Shown here piece after piece: positions 44,781 through 55,830 of a DNA stretch of 64,000 bases. Position numbers and translations under genes: made by a program. A model generated the notes under the pieces. It ran no database searches, was not told where the DNA came from, and saw nothing but the letters and a program-made list of their open reading frames with translations. This DNA comes from Chlorops oryzae (lineage: Eukaryota > Arthropoda > Insecta > Diptera > Chloropidae), in assembly GCA_020466095.1 (NCBI GenBank), contig CM035808.1, forward strand, positions 52,694,759-52,758,758, read 5' to 3'. Position 1 is the stretch's first letter. The number at the start of each line of letters is the position of its first letter.

Positions 44781-45480
44781 GTAAATAAGACAACTTTCCG
44801 TTATAGTTTTAGATTACACTTTATTGAAAATTAAACGGGTTATCTAGATTTATTACAATTATTGTCCTACTATGTAGGCTCGAGTTCTTATTTCAAAGTT
44901 GAATAGTTTTATTTTATATTTTTATGTAAAATTTTTAATTCCCTACTATGTAGGTTTGAGGCTCGATTAAGACTGTCTTCAGAATACTTTTCTTAACCTA
45001 AAGAAACCTTTCACTACACCGCTTAAAACGCCAAAAGAAAAGTGCAACGGCTGCAACTCACATGTGGGTGATGAATTTCCAAATTTAACATTCTTAAGTG
45101 GAACGGTCAATGTGTGACCAACGCAAAACTGCTTTCCAACGAATATCGCTAAATATGATATTGCGACATCATAAAGTGGAAGGGTCAATTTGAACCGATC
45201 GAACGCAAAACTGCTTACAAGTGAATATCGCTAAATATGATATTGCGACATCATAAAGTGGAACGGTCAATTTGAACCGATCGAACGCAAAACTGCTTAC
45301 AAGTGAATATCGCTAAATATAACATTGCGACACCACGAATAATAAATAATAAAAAAAGAAGTTAAGAGGCAACGACGAAAGTAGTTGGTAGAAATAGTTT
45401 GAAATGGTTTTGTCACTTAAAGAATAAAGAGTGACGAGGAAAATAGTTTTTCCCATGCGAAAAGGCCTGTTGCCTTAACT
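44780..45480 (-). repeat. 5' LTR of the errantivirus-like element
   Basis: 701 bp, matching 37459-38159 with one visible difference. The 80-bp repeats are at about 45096-45341. It provides the promoter; I could not assign an initiator with confidence. Confidence 0.95.
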
Positions 45481-45615
45481 TATACGTATTGAAAATAAGA
45501 ATAAAAAATCCGGTTTTTCATATTTTTTTTTTTTTACTCAATTAAAGTTTTGTAATTTTTGAATATCCAACCAAAAATTTGTGTTTTTCAAAGCAAAAAA
45601 GCAAAATGACATTAA

Positions 45616-46217
45616 GAGCCAATTTCACCAAGCATATTTTAATACGAATTGTCATTTTATCACAGAATTTCATTTTCACCATCCTTAATGGCATCTCGTA
45701 CTTAAATGTGCCATATCGGGCACTTAAATAGAGTTTATGCAGCCCTGTGTATTCCTAATGGAAACAGCTGATTTAAGAAGAAATATTTTCTTTATGAAGA
45801 GTTTCCCAGCAAACATTTACCCTACTTAAATATATCAAACAGTTTTCGCTTATTCTATTTAAGTTCGACTTTTGAACGACTTGATATTTTATGTTTCTCA
45901 GACACATTTGCGAAATGCTGAAAATTTTACAGAACACAAATGCTTGGAAGGAATTCGGCAAACTACTGGAAACAAATTAGTGAAAGCACCTTTGAGTAAA
46001 GTTTATGGAAATGCTTGCTGGGTATTTTTATTGAAATTTTTCATTCATTTATTTTGCTTGTAATCAGCTGATAACGGCGGTGTTGCACTAAAAATAAAAG
46101 GTGCTGCCGCACTTCCGCGTTATTGATTTTTGGATTTGGTGAAATGGAATGAAAATTAAATCCGTAGTTAAACGCCAATGGGTGATTAAAATTAAATGCC
46201 TTTGGTGAAATTGGCTC
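45616..46217. mobile_element. MITE-3 with TAA target duplication
   Basis: TAA at 45613-45615 and 46218-46220. Ends GAGCCAATTTCACCAAGCAT and its near complement are inverted. Its ends resemble those of MITE-4 (53846), so both belong to one family. No coding remains. Confidence 0.9.
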
Positions 46218-46259
46218 TAATTCAATCATACCTGAGTTAGCAACGAAAGCGGTCGTGCT

Positions 46260-47353
46260 ATGTCTGCGCTGTGTAACGTCTGTAAGCGCGTGAATTGCGA
46301 ATTAACGTGTAATAATTGTAAAGTTTGTTTTCATTTGTCTTGTGCTGGAATTAATGAAAACTTGCTAGAAATCTTTAATAACAATCATAATATTGTGTTT
46401 AATTGCAATGACTGTGTTAATTATGGTTTGGTTGCTTCGGTTTTGGCTTTGGCCGTTGAGCTTCAAAAACTTAATCAATCGTTCTCTCAATTATGTGTAA
46501 AATTGGGAGGTTACAATGTGCCAACTGCATCGTTTGATACTCAATCTTTGATCGGAGCAAATTCTTCGTGTACGAAGTCACCAATTGTCTCTTCTGCTGC
46601 ACAAAACTGTAAATCAGGCAGCAGTAATGTAATGGTTACGCGCTCAAAAGCAAAGGTTAGTGAACCTGTGCGTCTCTCTAAAGCCAAATCTCAGTCTTCA
46701 GCCTCGCTCACTAAAAGTCTAAATAATGTTAATTTAATTCGTCGGCCAAGTATTGGATCGGCTCCTCGCAGTAATCCGACTACTCCCACGACTAAAGCCG
46801 ACGCATCTATCGTTAAAAATGCTTCTCTCTTTCAAAACATTGTTGCTAATAGTATTGCTGATAACCAATTGCAAATTGGTTCTGCTTCTCTTAATGCTGA
46901 ATCAACTACTACTACCGTTCTCGCTGCTGTTCCAGCGGTGGTTTCGACTGAGAATGCAAATGAAAGTGAAAATGAAAATAACTCTCTGTGGTCAGAGGTT
47001 GTAAACAGAAAGAGAAATCGTGCTGTTGTGTTGGCTCTAATGTGAGTTCTGAGCTTGGTGTTGTTGCTCGTAAAAAGTGGCTACACTTATCATCGTTTTC
47101 GCCGTCAGTGACTGAAGAGAACATAGTGAGCTATGTTGTTAAACATACAAAAATTGATCGAACTCTTCTCTCCTGCTATAAGCTTATCAAGAAAGATACA
47201 TCGTTGGAATCTATAAAGAGAGTGAATTTTAAGCTCGGAGTGACTGCTTCATCATATAATGAGCTTTTAGTTTCGTCACTTTGGCCTGCGGAAGTCAGAG
47301 TCCGCGCTTTTCGTTTTTTTCAAAAACAAAGCGAGCCGCAAATGATATCTTAA
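46260..47353 (+). pseudogene. LINE ORF1 protein (PHD-like finger), frameshifted
   Basis: Starts with C-N-V-C-K-R-V-N-C-E-L-T-C-N-N-C, a PHD-type zinc finger found at the start of ORF1 in several insect LINE clades. A Ser/Thr-rich linker and an acidic region (E-N-A-N-E-S-E-N-E-N-N) follow. At about 47000-47045 the frame shifts; the other frame continues W-L-H-L-S-S-F-S-P-S-V-T and V-N-F-K-L-G-V ... L-W-P-A-E-V-R-V-R, the RRM-like C-terminal part. The stop is at 47351-47353. The protein would bind LINE RNA. The same shift is present in the second copy. Confidence 0.75.
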
Positions 47354-49804
47354 CGTATAATAATGTAGATCACATAAATTCTATTCTCAATAGTCTTTCA
47401 CCTGTAAGATCTGTTAATAATCGATTTGTTGACAGTAGAAGTAATAATAATATTTTTGGTTCACTTAAGATTTTTTATCAAAATGTTGCTGGTATGCGAA
47501 CTAAATCTAATTTAATTTATAACTTAACAACTAATTCGGAATTTGATGTTATAGTTATTACTGAAACTTGGCTAAATGAAAACTTCTATAATGAAGAGTT
47601 TTTTGATTGTAATATCTATAATATTTTTCGAAAGGATCGTGATTATATAAAAACTGGTTGCATTAGGGGGGGGTGGGGTCATTATTGCAGTTAAACTCAC
47701 TCTTTCCGCATCTCTTATTTCGCTGGAAATTAATGATTCTCTATTAGATCAACTTTGTGTTGCTGTTCATTCTCAAATGGGTTCTTTGTTCCTATTGGCA
47801 TCTTACATTCCTCCAAACAGCTCGTTTGAGTTATATAAAGCGCATATTGATAATATTCATTTTGTGGCTAATAACAAAAGTGGAAATGATCATGTGTGTG
47901 TGGTTGGGGATTTTAACCTGAGCAAATTGGTATGGAATCTCACACGAGTTGGCATGAGGCTTACTCCTTTTAATGCAACTAGTGATATAGAACTATATTT
48001 AATTGATCGCTTATCTGATGTTGATCTCGTACAAATTAACAGTTCATTTAATAAGTTACGCAGGCTGCTTGATTTAGTTTTTATTAGTAATAATGTAAAC
48101 TATAATGTAACTGAAACTCCGTTTGCTATTTCCGCAGAGAGTTTACACCATTTACCGTTGTCAATTTCTCTTGAATTTTATGACTTCTTACCTCTTAAAA
48201 TCGAAAACGTAACTCCTATTTCCTATGATTATAAGAATTGTAATTTTGATGAATTGAATATGCGAATCAATAGCGTTGATTGGGATTCGGAATTTAAATA
48301 TTTACGCACTGATACTGCTTTCTATTGTTTGAAGTCTAAACTGACGAGCTTTTTTAATGATTTAATCCCTTGTATTTCTTATAAGAAATATAGCATACCT
48401 TGGTCTACTCCGGGGTTGAGAAAGCTGAAAAATTTTAGGAATAAATTTCACAAAAAGTATCTTGCTACTGGTAATGCTGAATCATTCATTAAATACAGGC
48501 ATTATATGCGTGAATTTAATTTCTTAGATAAATATCTGTTCAGAAACTATATATCAAAATTTGAAGCTAATATAAAATCAAACCCTAAAGAGTTTTGGCG
48601 TTATGTCAATTCAAGAAAAAAGAGTTCAAGCATCCCTAAAAAGATGTTTCTAAATGATATTTCCTCTCATTCAGCAATTGAATCATCTAACTTATTTGCA
48701 AAATTTTTCAAATCAAATTTCGAGCCTGCAGTTGATTTGTGCTTTGATGAGACTGCCCCTTTATCCAGTTTGAACTTCGGATCTTTAGTCTTGACTGAAG
48801 AGGTAATATTATCAGGCATCTTTAAAATGAAATCCTCCACTAAACTGGATGTCGATGGATTTTCCGGTATTCTACTAAAAAGGTGTGCCACCTCTGTAGC
48901 TCTGCCTTTGAAATTAATTTTTAACAAGTCCTTGGAATCGGGTAATTTTATCGATGATTGGAAAAAAGCATTTATAACGCCTATTTTTAAATCAGGAAAC
49001 AAAAATGACATTGCAAACTATAGACCGATCTCTAAACTATCCAATATTAGCAAACTTTTTGAATCGATAGTGAAAGACAGAATGTATTTCGCTGTAAAAA
49101 GCTATATCTCGCCTGATCAACACGGTTTTATTTCGGGTAGATCAACTCTAACGAATCTAACGATTTTTTCTGAGTATTGTATCTCTGCTTTTTCTCAAGG
49201 CTCTCAAGTTGACGTTATTTATACTGATTTTTCGAAGGCATTTGACAAGGTGGCTCATTCTGTATTAGTAAAAAAACTGGCTGCATTTGGATTTCATTCC
49301 AATTTCCTAAATTGGCTTAAATCCTATCTTTTAAATCGTATATCCTTGGTATCCATTGATGGTGTACAATCTAATCCCTTTGTGGCAACATCCGGTGTGC
49401 CACAAGGCAGTATTTTGGGACCGTTGCTATTCATTATTTTCGTAAATGATATAACTAGTGTCATTTTATTCTCTCGTTGCTTGCTTTTCGCTGACGACTT
49501 AAAAATCTTTAAAAAAAATTGATACTGTGGCTGACCTCTTAAGCTTACAGTCGGATATTGACTCACTATTAAATTGGTGTGAGAAAAATCACGTGTATCT
49601 AAATTTTGAAAAATGTGTATGTGCCACTTATTCTAAGTCGGATAACACTATTCATTCCTCTTACGCCCTGCGAGAATCCCCTCTTATTAAAGTGGATGTG
49701 GTTAAAGATTTGGGAGTATTCTTCGATAGAAAGTTCACCTTTATTCAACACATCAACTATATTGTTCCGAAATCGTATGCAATGCTGGCCTTTATTCGAA
49801 GAAA
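46655..49804 (+). repeat. 3150-bp internal LINE duplication, unit A
   Basis: From within ORF1 (GGTTAGTGAACCTGTGCG after AAA) to within the 3' part of ORF2 (CGAAGAAA). The junction has a 3-base AAA microhomology. Confidence 0.95.
47281..49804 (+). pseudogene. LINE ORF2 copy A: endonuclease and reverse transcriptase, 3'-truncated
   Basis: The apurinic-like endonuclease begins L-K-I-F-Y-Q-N-V-A-G-M-R and V-I-V-I-T-E-T-W-L-N-E, then breaks at a G8 tract (47667-47674). The frame 47777-49522 continues with the rest of the endonuclease (G-D-F-N-L-S) and RT: N-Y-R-P-I-S, D-F-S-K-A-F-D-K-V, G-V-P-Q-G-S-I-L-G-P and F-A-D-D. A second shift lies in the A8 tract at about 49511-49518. After CGAAGAAA at 49804 the sequence jumps back to ORF1, so the C-terminal end is missing. 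Confidence 0.85.
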
Positions 49805-52800
49805 GGTTAGTGAACCTGTGCGTCTCTCTAAAGCCAAATCTCAGTCTTCAGCCTCGCTCACTAAAAGTCTAAATAATGTTAATTTAATTCGTCGGCCAAG
49901 TATTGGATCGGCTCCTCGCAGTAATCCGACTACTCCCACGACTAAAGCCGACGCATCTATCGTTAAAAATGCTTCTCTCTTTCAAAACATTGTTGCTAAT
50001 AGTATTGCTGATAACCAATTGCAAATTGGTTCTGCTTCTCTTAATGCTGAATCAACTACTACTACCGTTCTCGCTGCTGTTCCAGCGGTGGTTTCGACTG
50101 AGAATGCAAATGAAAGTGAAAATGAAAATAACTCTCTGTGGTCAGAGGTTGTAAACAGAAAGAGAAATCGTGCTGTTGTGTTGGCTCTAATGTGAGTTCT
50201 GAGCTTGGTGTTGTTGCTCGTAAAAAGTGGCTACACTTATCATCGTTTTCGCCGTCAGTGACTGAAGAGAACATAGTGAGCTATGTTGTTAAACATACAA
50301 AAATTGATCGAACTCTTCTCTCCTGCTATAAGCTTATCAAGAAAGATACATCGTTGGAATCTATAAAGAGAGTGAATTTTAAGCTCGGAGTGACTGCTTC
50401 ATCATATAATGAGCTTTTAGTTTCGTCACTTTGGCCTGCGGAAGTCAGAGTCCGCGCTTTTCGTTTTTTTCAAAAACAAAGCGAGCCGCAAATGATATCT
50501 TAACGTATAATAATGTAGATCACATAAATTCTATTCTCAATAGTCTTTCACCTGTAAGATCTGTTAATAATCGATTTGTTGACAGTAGAAGTAATAATAA
50601 TATTTTTGGTTCACTTAAGATTTTTTATCAAAATGTTGCTGGTATGCGAACTAAATCTAATTTAATTTATAACTTAACAACTAATTCGGAATTTGATGTT
50701 ATAGTTATTACTGAAACTTGGCTAAATGAAAACTTCTATAATGAAGAGTTTTTTGATTGTAATATCTATAATATTTTTCGAAAGGATCGTGATTATATAA
50801 AAACTGGTTGCATTAGGGGGGGGTGGGGTCATTATTGCAGTTAAACTCACTCTTTCCGCATCTCTTATTTCGCTGGAAATTAATGATTCTCTATTAGATC
50901 AACTTTGTGTTGCTGTTCATTCTCAAATGGGTTCTTTGTTCCTATTGGCATCTTACATTCCTCCAAACAGCTCGTTTGAGTTATATAAAGCGCATATTGA
51001 TAATATTCATTTTGTGGCTAATAACAAAAGTGGAAATGATCATGTGTGTGTGGTTGGGGATTTTAACCTGAGCAAATTGGTATGGAATCTCACACGAGTT
51101 GGCATGAGGCTTACTCCTTTTAATGCAACTAGTGATATAGAACTATATTTAATTGATCGCTTATCTGATGTTGATCTCGTACAAATTAACAGTTCATTTA
51201 ATAAGTTACGCAGGCTGCTTGATTTAGTTTTTATTAGTAATAATGTAAACTATAATGTAACTGAAACTCCGTTTGCTATTTCCGCAGAGAGTTTACACCA
51301 TTTACCGTTGTCAATTTCTCTTGAATTTTATGACTTCTTACCTCTTAAAATCGAAAACGTAACTCCTATTTCCTATGATTATAAGAATTGTAATTTTGAT
51401 GAATTGAATATGCGAATCAATAGCGTTGATTGGGATTCGGAATTTAAATATTTACGCACTGATACTGCTTTCTATTGTTTGAAGTCTAAACTGACGAGCT
51501 TTTTTAATGATTTAATCCCTTGTATTTCTTATAAGAAATATAGCATACCTTGGTCTACTCCGGGGTTGAGAAAGCTGAAAAATTTTAGGAATAAATTTCA
51601 CAAAAAGTATCTTGCTACTGGTAATGCTGAATCATTCATTAAATACAGGCATTATATGCGTGAATTTAATTTCTTAGATAAATATCTGTTCAGAAACTAT
51701 ATATCAAAATTTGAAGCTAATATAAAATCAAACCCTAAAGAGTTTTGGCGTTATGTCAATTCAAGAAAAAAGAGTTCAAGCATCCCTAAAAAGATGTTTC
51801 TAAATGATATTTCCTCTCATTCAGCAATTGAATCATCTAACTTATTTGCAAAATTTTTCAAATCAAATTTCGAGCCTGCAGTTGATTTGTGCTTTGATGA
51901 GACTGCCCCTTTATCCAGTTTGAACTTCGGATCTTTAGTCTTGACTGAAGAGGTAATATTATCAGGCATCTTTAAAATGAAATCCTCCACTAAACTGGAT
52001 GTCGATGGATTTTCCGGTATTCTACTAAAAAGGTGTGCCACCTCTGTAGCTCTGCCTTTGAAATTAATTTTTAACAAGTCCTTGGAATCGGGTAATTTTA
52101 TCGATGATTGGAAAAAAGCATTTATAACGCCTATTTTTAAATCAGGAAACAAAAATGACATTGCAAACTATAGACCGATCTCTAAACTATCCAATATTAG
52201 CAAACTTTTTGAATCGATAGTGAAAGACAGAATGTATTTCGCTGTAAAAAGCTATATCTCGCCTGATCAACACGGTTTTATTTCGGGTAGATCAACTCTA
52301 ACGAATCTAACGATTTTTTCTGAGTATTGTATCTCTGCTTTTTCTCAAGGCTCTCAAGTTGACGTTATTTATACTGATTTTTCGAAGGCATTTGACAAGG
52401 TGGCTCATTCTGTATTAGTAAAAAAACTGGCTGCATTTGGATTTCATTCCAATTTCCTAAATTGGCTTAAATCCTATCTTTTAAATCGTATATCCTTGGT
52501 ATCCATTGATGGTGTACAATCTAATCCCTTTGTGGCAACATCCGGTGTGCCACAAGGCAGTATTTTGGGACCGTTGCTATTCATTATTTTCGTAAATGAT
52601 ATAACTAGTGTCATTTTATTCTCTCGTTGCTTGCTTTTCGCTGACGACTTAAAAATCTTTAAAAAAAATTGATACTGTGGCTGACCTCTTAAGCTTACAG
52701 TCGGATATTGACTCACTATTAAATTGGTGTGAGAAAAATCACGTGTATCTAAATTTTGAAAAATGTGTATGTGCCACTTATTCTAAGTCGGATAACACTA

Positions 52801-52954
52801 TTCATTCCTCTTACGCCCTGCGAGAATCCCCTCTTATTAAAGTGGATGTGGTTAAAGATTTGGGAGTATTCTTCGATAGAAAGTTCACCTTTATTCAACA
52901 CATCAACTATATTGTTCCGAAATCGTATGCAATGCTGGCCTTTATTCGAAGAAA
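49805..52954 (+). repeat. 3150-bp internal LINE duplication, unit B
   Basis: Repeats 46655-49804 with no difference that I can see. Confidence 0.95.
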
Positions 52955-53462
52955 TTCAACAAATTTCTTGGACCCATATACTCTAAAAACGCTGTATGTT
53001 TCTCTTGTCCGTTCCAAATTAGAGTATGCGTCTATTGTTTGGAACCCATTCTATAGTTCACATATTTCTCGTTTGGAACGTGTTCAAAAAGTATTCACGC
53101 GGTTCGCTTTACGTCACCTACATTTTGGTGATCAACTTCCACCGTATTACGTGCGTTGTTTGCTCATTGGCTTGAAGTCCTTGGAGTCAAGACGTAAAAT
53201 GCTTTCGTTACTCTTTATAGCCGATATTGTTAGTGCAAGAGTAGATTGTCCTGCTTTACTCAGTCTCATTGATATCAATGTACCCGCTAGAGCCCTTAGG
53301 CATGCAGATGTTTTTTACTTGGGCCTTAGACGCACAAACTATGCAGTACATGCGCCTATTCATAGAGCTTTAACAGAATATAATTCTGTGTCCGCAAATA
53401 ATGCTATTGATTTTTGCCTTCCTAAAGATAGCATAAAGGTTACTTTAAGTAATATTTTATAG
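50431..53462 (+). pseudogene. LINE ORF2 copy B: endonuclease and reverse transcriptase with complete 3' end
   Basis: Same endonuclease and RT motifs as copy A and the same G8 and A8 shifts (about 50817-50824 and 52661-52668). The last frame (52677-53462) runs on to the C-terminal region with Y-V-S-L-V-R-S-K-L-E-Y-A-S-I-V-W-N, the thumb-region motif of jockey/CR1 RTs, and stops at 53460-53462. If the homopolymers are sequencing errors, ORF2 would be intact. Confidence 0.88.
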
Positions 53463-53566
53463 TTATTTAATAATTTTTCTTCTTAATAGTTTTAATTAAT
53501 TTTGAATATTTATAAGTTATGTAATTAATAATTCATATAAGTCTGAAAGAATTTGTGTTCATAGAC

Positions 53567-53610
53567 TAAATAAATAAATAAATAAATAAATTAAATAAAT
53601 AAATTAAAAA
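53567..53610 (+). repeat. (TAAA)n tail of the LINE
   Basis: AATAAATAAATAAATAAA followed by TTAAATAAATAAATTAAAAA. A short A-rich repeat of this kind ends many non-LTR elements and marks the reverse-transcription start. Confidence 0.85.
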
Positions 53611-53845
53611 ATTGGCCCCTTTGCCTTAAAGTATATTTTGTATTTTTTACTTATATATTTAAGAAGTCAAAAAATTAAATTTGAAGTCATTTGACAAAAA
53701 AATTAAATTTTGACATTAGTTTTAGTGCATCGACTTGAGCGAATTTTTTTGTTAAAGCAGTTTTGCTTAAAATCGTCTTAGTTGAGCGCCGTCTAGTGGT
53801 GATCTAAAGAGTCAAACCATAAATATTTTTCTATAATTATACTAA
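53611..53845. repeat. Continuation of the 367-bp degenerate repeat
   Basis: GGCCCCTTTGCCTTAAAGTA matches AGCCCCTTTGCCTAAAAGCA near 37223. No gene. Confidence 0.6.
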
Positions 53846-54396
53846 CAGCCGGTTTCACCAAAAATTTTTATCAGAACTTAAATTAAAATTAAATTTAATT
53901 TAATTTTTTATTTAAATTGAAATTTAATTATTTTGAGTTTCACCAAGATTTGAATTTGACACATGAGAAAAGTGGCAGCACTTGCGAAATCAGCTGATTT
54001 TTTTAAATTGAACATGGAGGGAAATGTGCGAACAAAGAATTTTTCGGAAGAGGAAATAGAAATTTTACTTAATTTAGTGAAGAGGCAAAAGGGTGTCTTG
54101 GAAAATAAAAGAACGGGAAAGTAAGACCTGGTGAAAAAGAAATTGCATGGGATATTGTCGCGGAGGAGTTCGACGCGTTATGTCCAAGAATCAGCCGATC
54201 AGCAATTCTTTGAATTCTTTGCGTCAGCTGTTTTCAACACGAAAACAGAGTTGCTTTTGTCATATTTAAATCATATTTAAATGGGCACCAAGGCTCATTT
54301 AAATGAAAGTTAAATATGAATTAATTTTGAATGGTGAAACAGAAACTAGAAAAATTTAATTAATTTTAAATTAAATTGATGTGGTGAAACCGGCTG
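53846..54396 (+). mobile_element. MITE-4 with TAA target duplication, carrying a Myb/SANT gene fragment
   Basis: TAA at 53843-53845 and 54397-54399. Ends CAGCCGGTTTCACC and GGTGAAACCGGCTG are perfect inverted repeats. It is related to MITE-3. The interior holds the start of a Myb/SANT-like gene, a typical PIF/Harbinger second gene. Confidence 0.93.
54014..54215 (+). pseudogene. Myb/SANT-like DNA-binding protein start (Harbinger accessory gene)
   Basis: The ATG at 54014 opens N-F-S-E-E-E-I-E-I-L-L-N-L-V followed by G-V-L-E-N-K-R-T-G-K. After a one-base shift near 54121 another frame gives P-G-E-K-E-I-A-W-D-I-V-A-E-E-F-D-A-L. This is the first half of the Myb/SANT-like domain seen in zeste-like and PIF/Harbinger ORF2 proteins, which help the transposase enter the nucleus and bind the ends. 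The rest of the gene and the transposase are deleted. It is non-functional but strong evidence for the superfamily of MITE-3 and MITE-4. Confidence 0.75.
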
Positions 54397-54399
54397 TAA

Positions 54400-54793
54400 G
54401 TGTTTTATTATATTTCCGAAAATATATATTTCATCAATATGATAAAACAATGTTTTTTTTTTGTCTATGGAACGAAGCACTGTGTGGCGTCTCCAGTATG
54501 TCGTACAATGATTCGAATGTTAACCAGACTTCTGTTCCTCATATAAGATTTGCCCTGTCCGCATCGTGTCGTTCGGTGATAAAGTGACACCGTTGCGTCG
54601 GCTAGTAAGAAATCGCGAGAAAAGGAGAAAAGTGCAATTACAGCGCAGCACGCTAGTTTTGAATTTAAGCTAAAAAAATATGGCTTAATAATCTCAAGCT
54701 TGAAGATGACTCAAATCTGTTTTCATAAGTATTTTGCTCTCACTTATGTCGAACAGTCAAGAGTGGCCTTAAAGCATCATCCAGTTGTCTATT
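54400..54793. other. Gene-free stretch
   Basis: No recognisable feature. A short open frame near 54709 is not supported by any family. Confidence 0.4.
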
Positions 54794-55017
54794 GGGTAAG
54801 AATTCGTGAAACGGGCCACCCATTTCACGACATTGTCATATCGATATAACAAGAATTTTTTTTTTTAAGTTATTCAATGCACCTGACCTCTCCTAAGGTT
54901 TCACGTAAACGAAACATTTTCATTAAATTTCACCATATTCATAATTGTTTAAAACTTTGTTGTCTCTAGATTTGGCAATGTCGTGAAATGGGTGGCCCGT
55001 TTCACGAATTCTTACCC
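54794..55017. mobile_element. 224-bp hairpin MITE with 40-bp inverted ends
   Basis: GGGTAAGAATTCGTGAAACG at the left and CGTTTCACGAATTCTTACCC at the right are exact complements; the match extends about 43 bp. Superfamily unknown, as flanks do not show a clear duplication. Confidence 0.8.
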
Positions 55018-55173
55018 TTTTGCAAAATCCAACCGGTATAACCGCTATGCAATCCTTGTTGTTTTTAATTTTATTTCATGCTCACTGTTAATTTAAGTGC
55101 ATTGCACTATCTCAACAATAATAGATGTTTGCGTTTTTTTACGTTGTGTTCATTGTAATTTAATCCCTTACAG

Positions 55174-55340
55174 GAGCACATGGAAAACCTACCTGAAATT
55201 ATCGCACGATGTCTTGCGGCGCACCAAGAACGGATTGAACAAAAAAAAAATTTCTTACATCCTGACGCCGCCGTAACAATAAATCAACAACCATCTGCGA
55301 CGTTATTGAATACACATGCAATGCTACTGCCTCATTCACG
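55174..55340 (+). other. Possible isolated protein-coding exon
   Basis: Between a 3' splice-like CCCTTACAG and a 5' splice-like GTGCGTATAAG is a 167-bp open stretch with protein-like composition, beginning E-H-M-E-N-L-P-E-I-I-A-R-C-L-A-A-H-Q-E. I do not recognise the family. It leaves two bases over at its end, so it cannot join directly to the piggyBac exon at 56871, which needs a phase-1 partner. It may be a host exon or part of another transposon. Confidence 0.35.
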
Positions 55341-55830
55341 GTGCGTATAAGTTTTTCTTAATACACTTAGTAGGGTGCCCCGTTCGTGTATAAGAAAAGA
55401 TTTTTAAGGCTGCACATTAATGTATCAAAACTTTCGAAATTTTATACAGATTACGAAAAAACAAAAATAATAACCACAATAATTCAAAGGAGTAAGTAAC
55501 GTTCTGGTATTTGCAGAAAGACTCGCCGTTGTATATTGTACATAGATCTGAAAATGTTTAACCATTAAATGCATACCGTTGCAAAACTGCAACATACTTT
55601 AAAATTATAATAATGCAGTTGTATAAATCCTTGACTTAACACATGTATGACGAACTTGAGGATATTTTGTATAATTTCGCTGCACTTTTTTGAATATTTT
55701 GACATATTCTGTTTGAAAAACCATATTTAAAGTTGCAACTTGGGCGCGCGGTCAGTGCACATTTTTATATTTTTTTCCTAAATCTTTAAAACTGTTAATT
55801 GTAAAAGAACTATAGCAAAACAAAAAAAAA

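Larger units (their letters stand above)
37459..45480 (-). mobile_element. Complete errantivirus-like (gypsy-type) endogenous retroelement
   Basis: 8022 bp with two 701-bp LTRs and a TATA target duplication (37455-37458 and 45481-45484). On the minus strand the order is LTR, Lys-type primer site, leader, gag, -1 frameshift, pol (protease, RT, RNase H, integrase), env, polypurine tract, LTR. I see one difference between the LTRs (AGTGAATAAG versus AGTAAATAAG) and no stop in any gene, so the insertion is recent and possibly active. Errantiviruses are insect gypsy-group elements that acquired a baculovirus F-like envelope. The TATA-type insertion and AGT...ACT LTR ends fit that group. Confidence 0.95.
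46221..53610 (+). mobile_element. CR1/jockey-superfamily LINE with internal tandem duplication
   Basis: Begins directly after the second TAA of MITE-3, has a 39-bp leader, ORF1 at 46260, ORF2, and a 3' tail of (TAAA)n at about 53567-53606. Host repeat DNA resumes at about 53611. A 3150-bp segment is present twice (46655-49804 and 49805-52954), so the element holds two ORF2 RT regions but only one true 3' end. Clade is unresolved. Confidence 0.9.
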
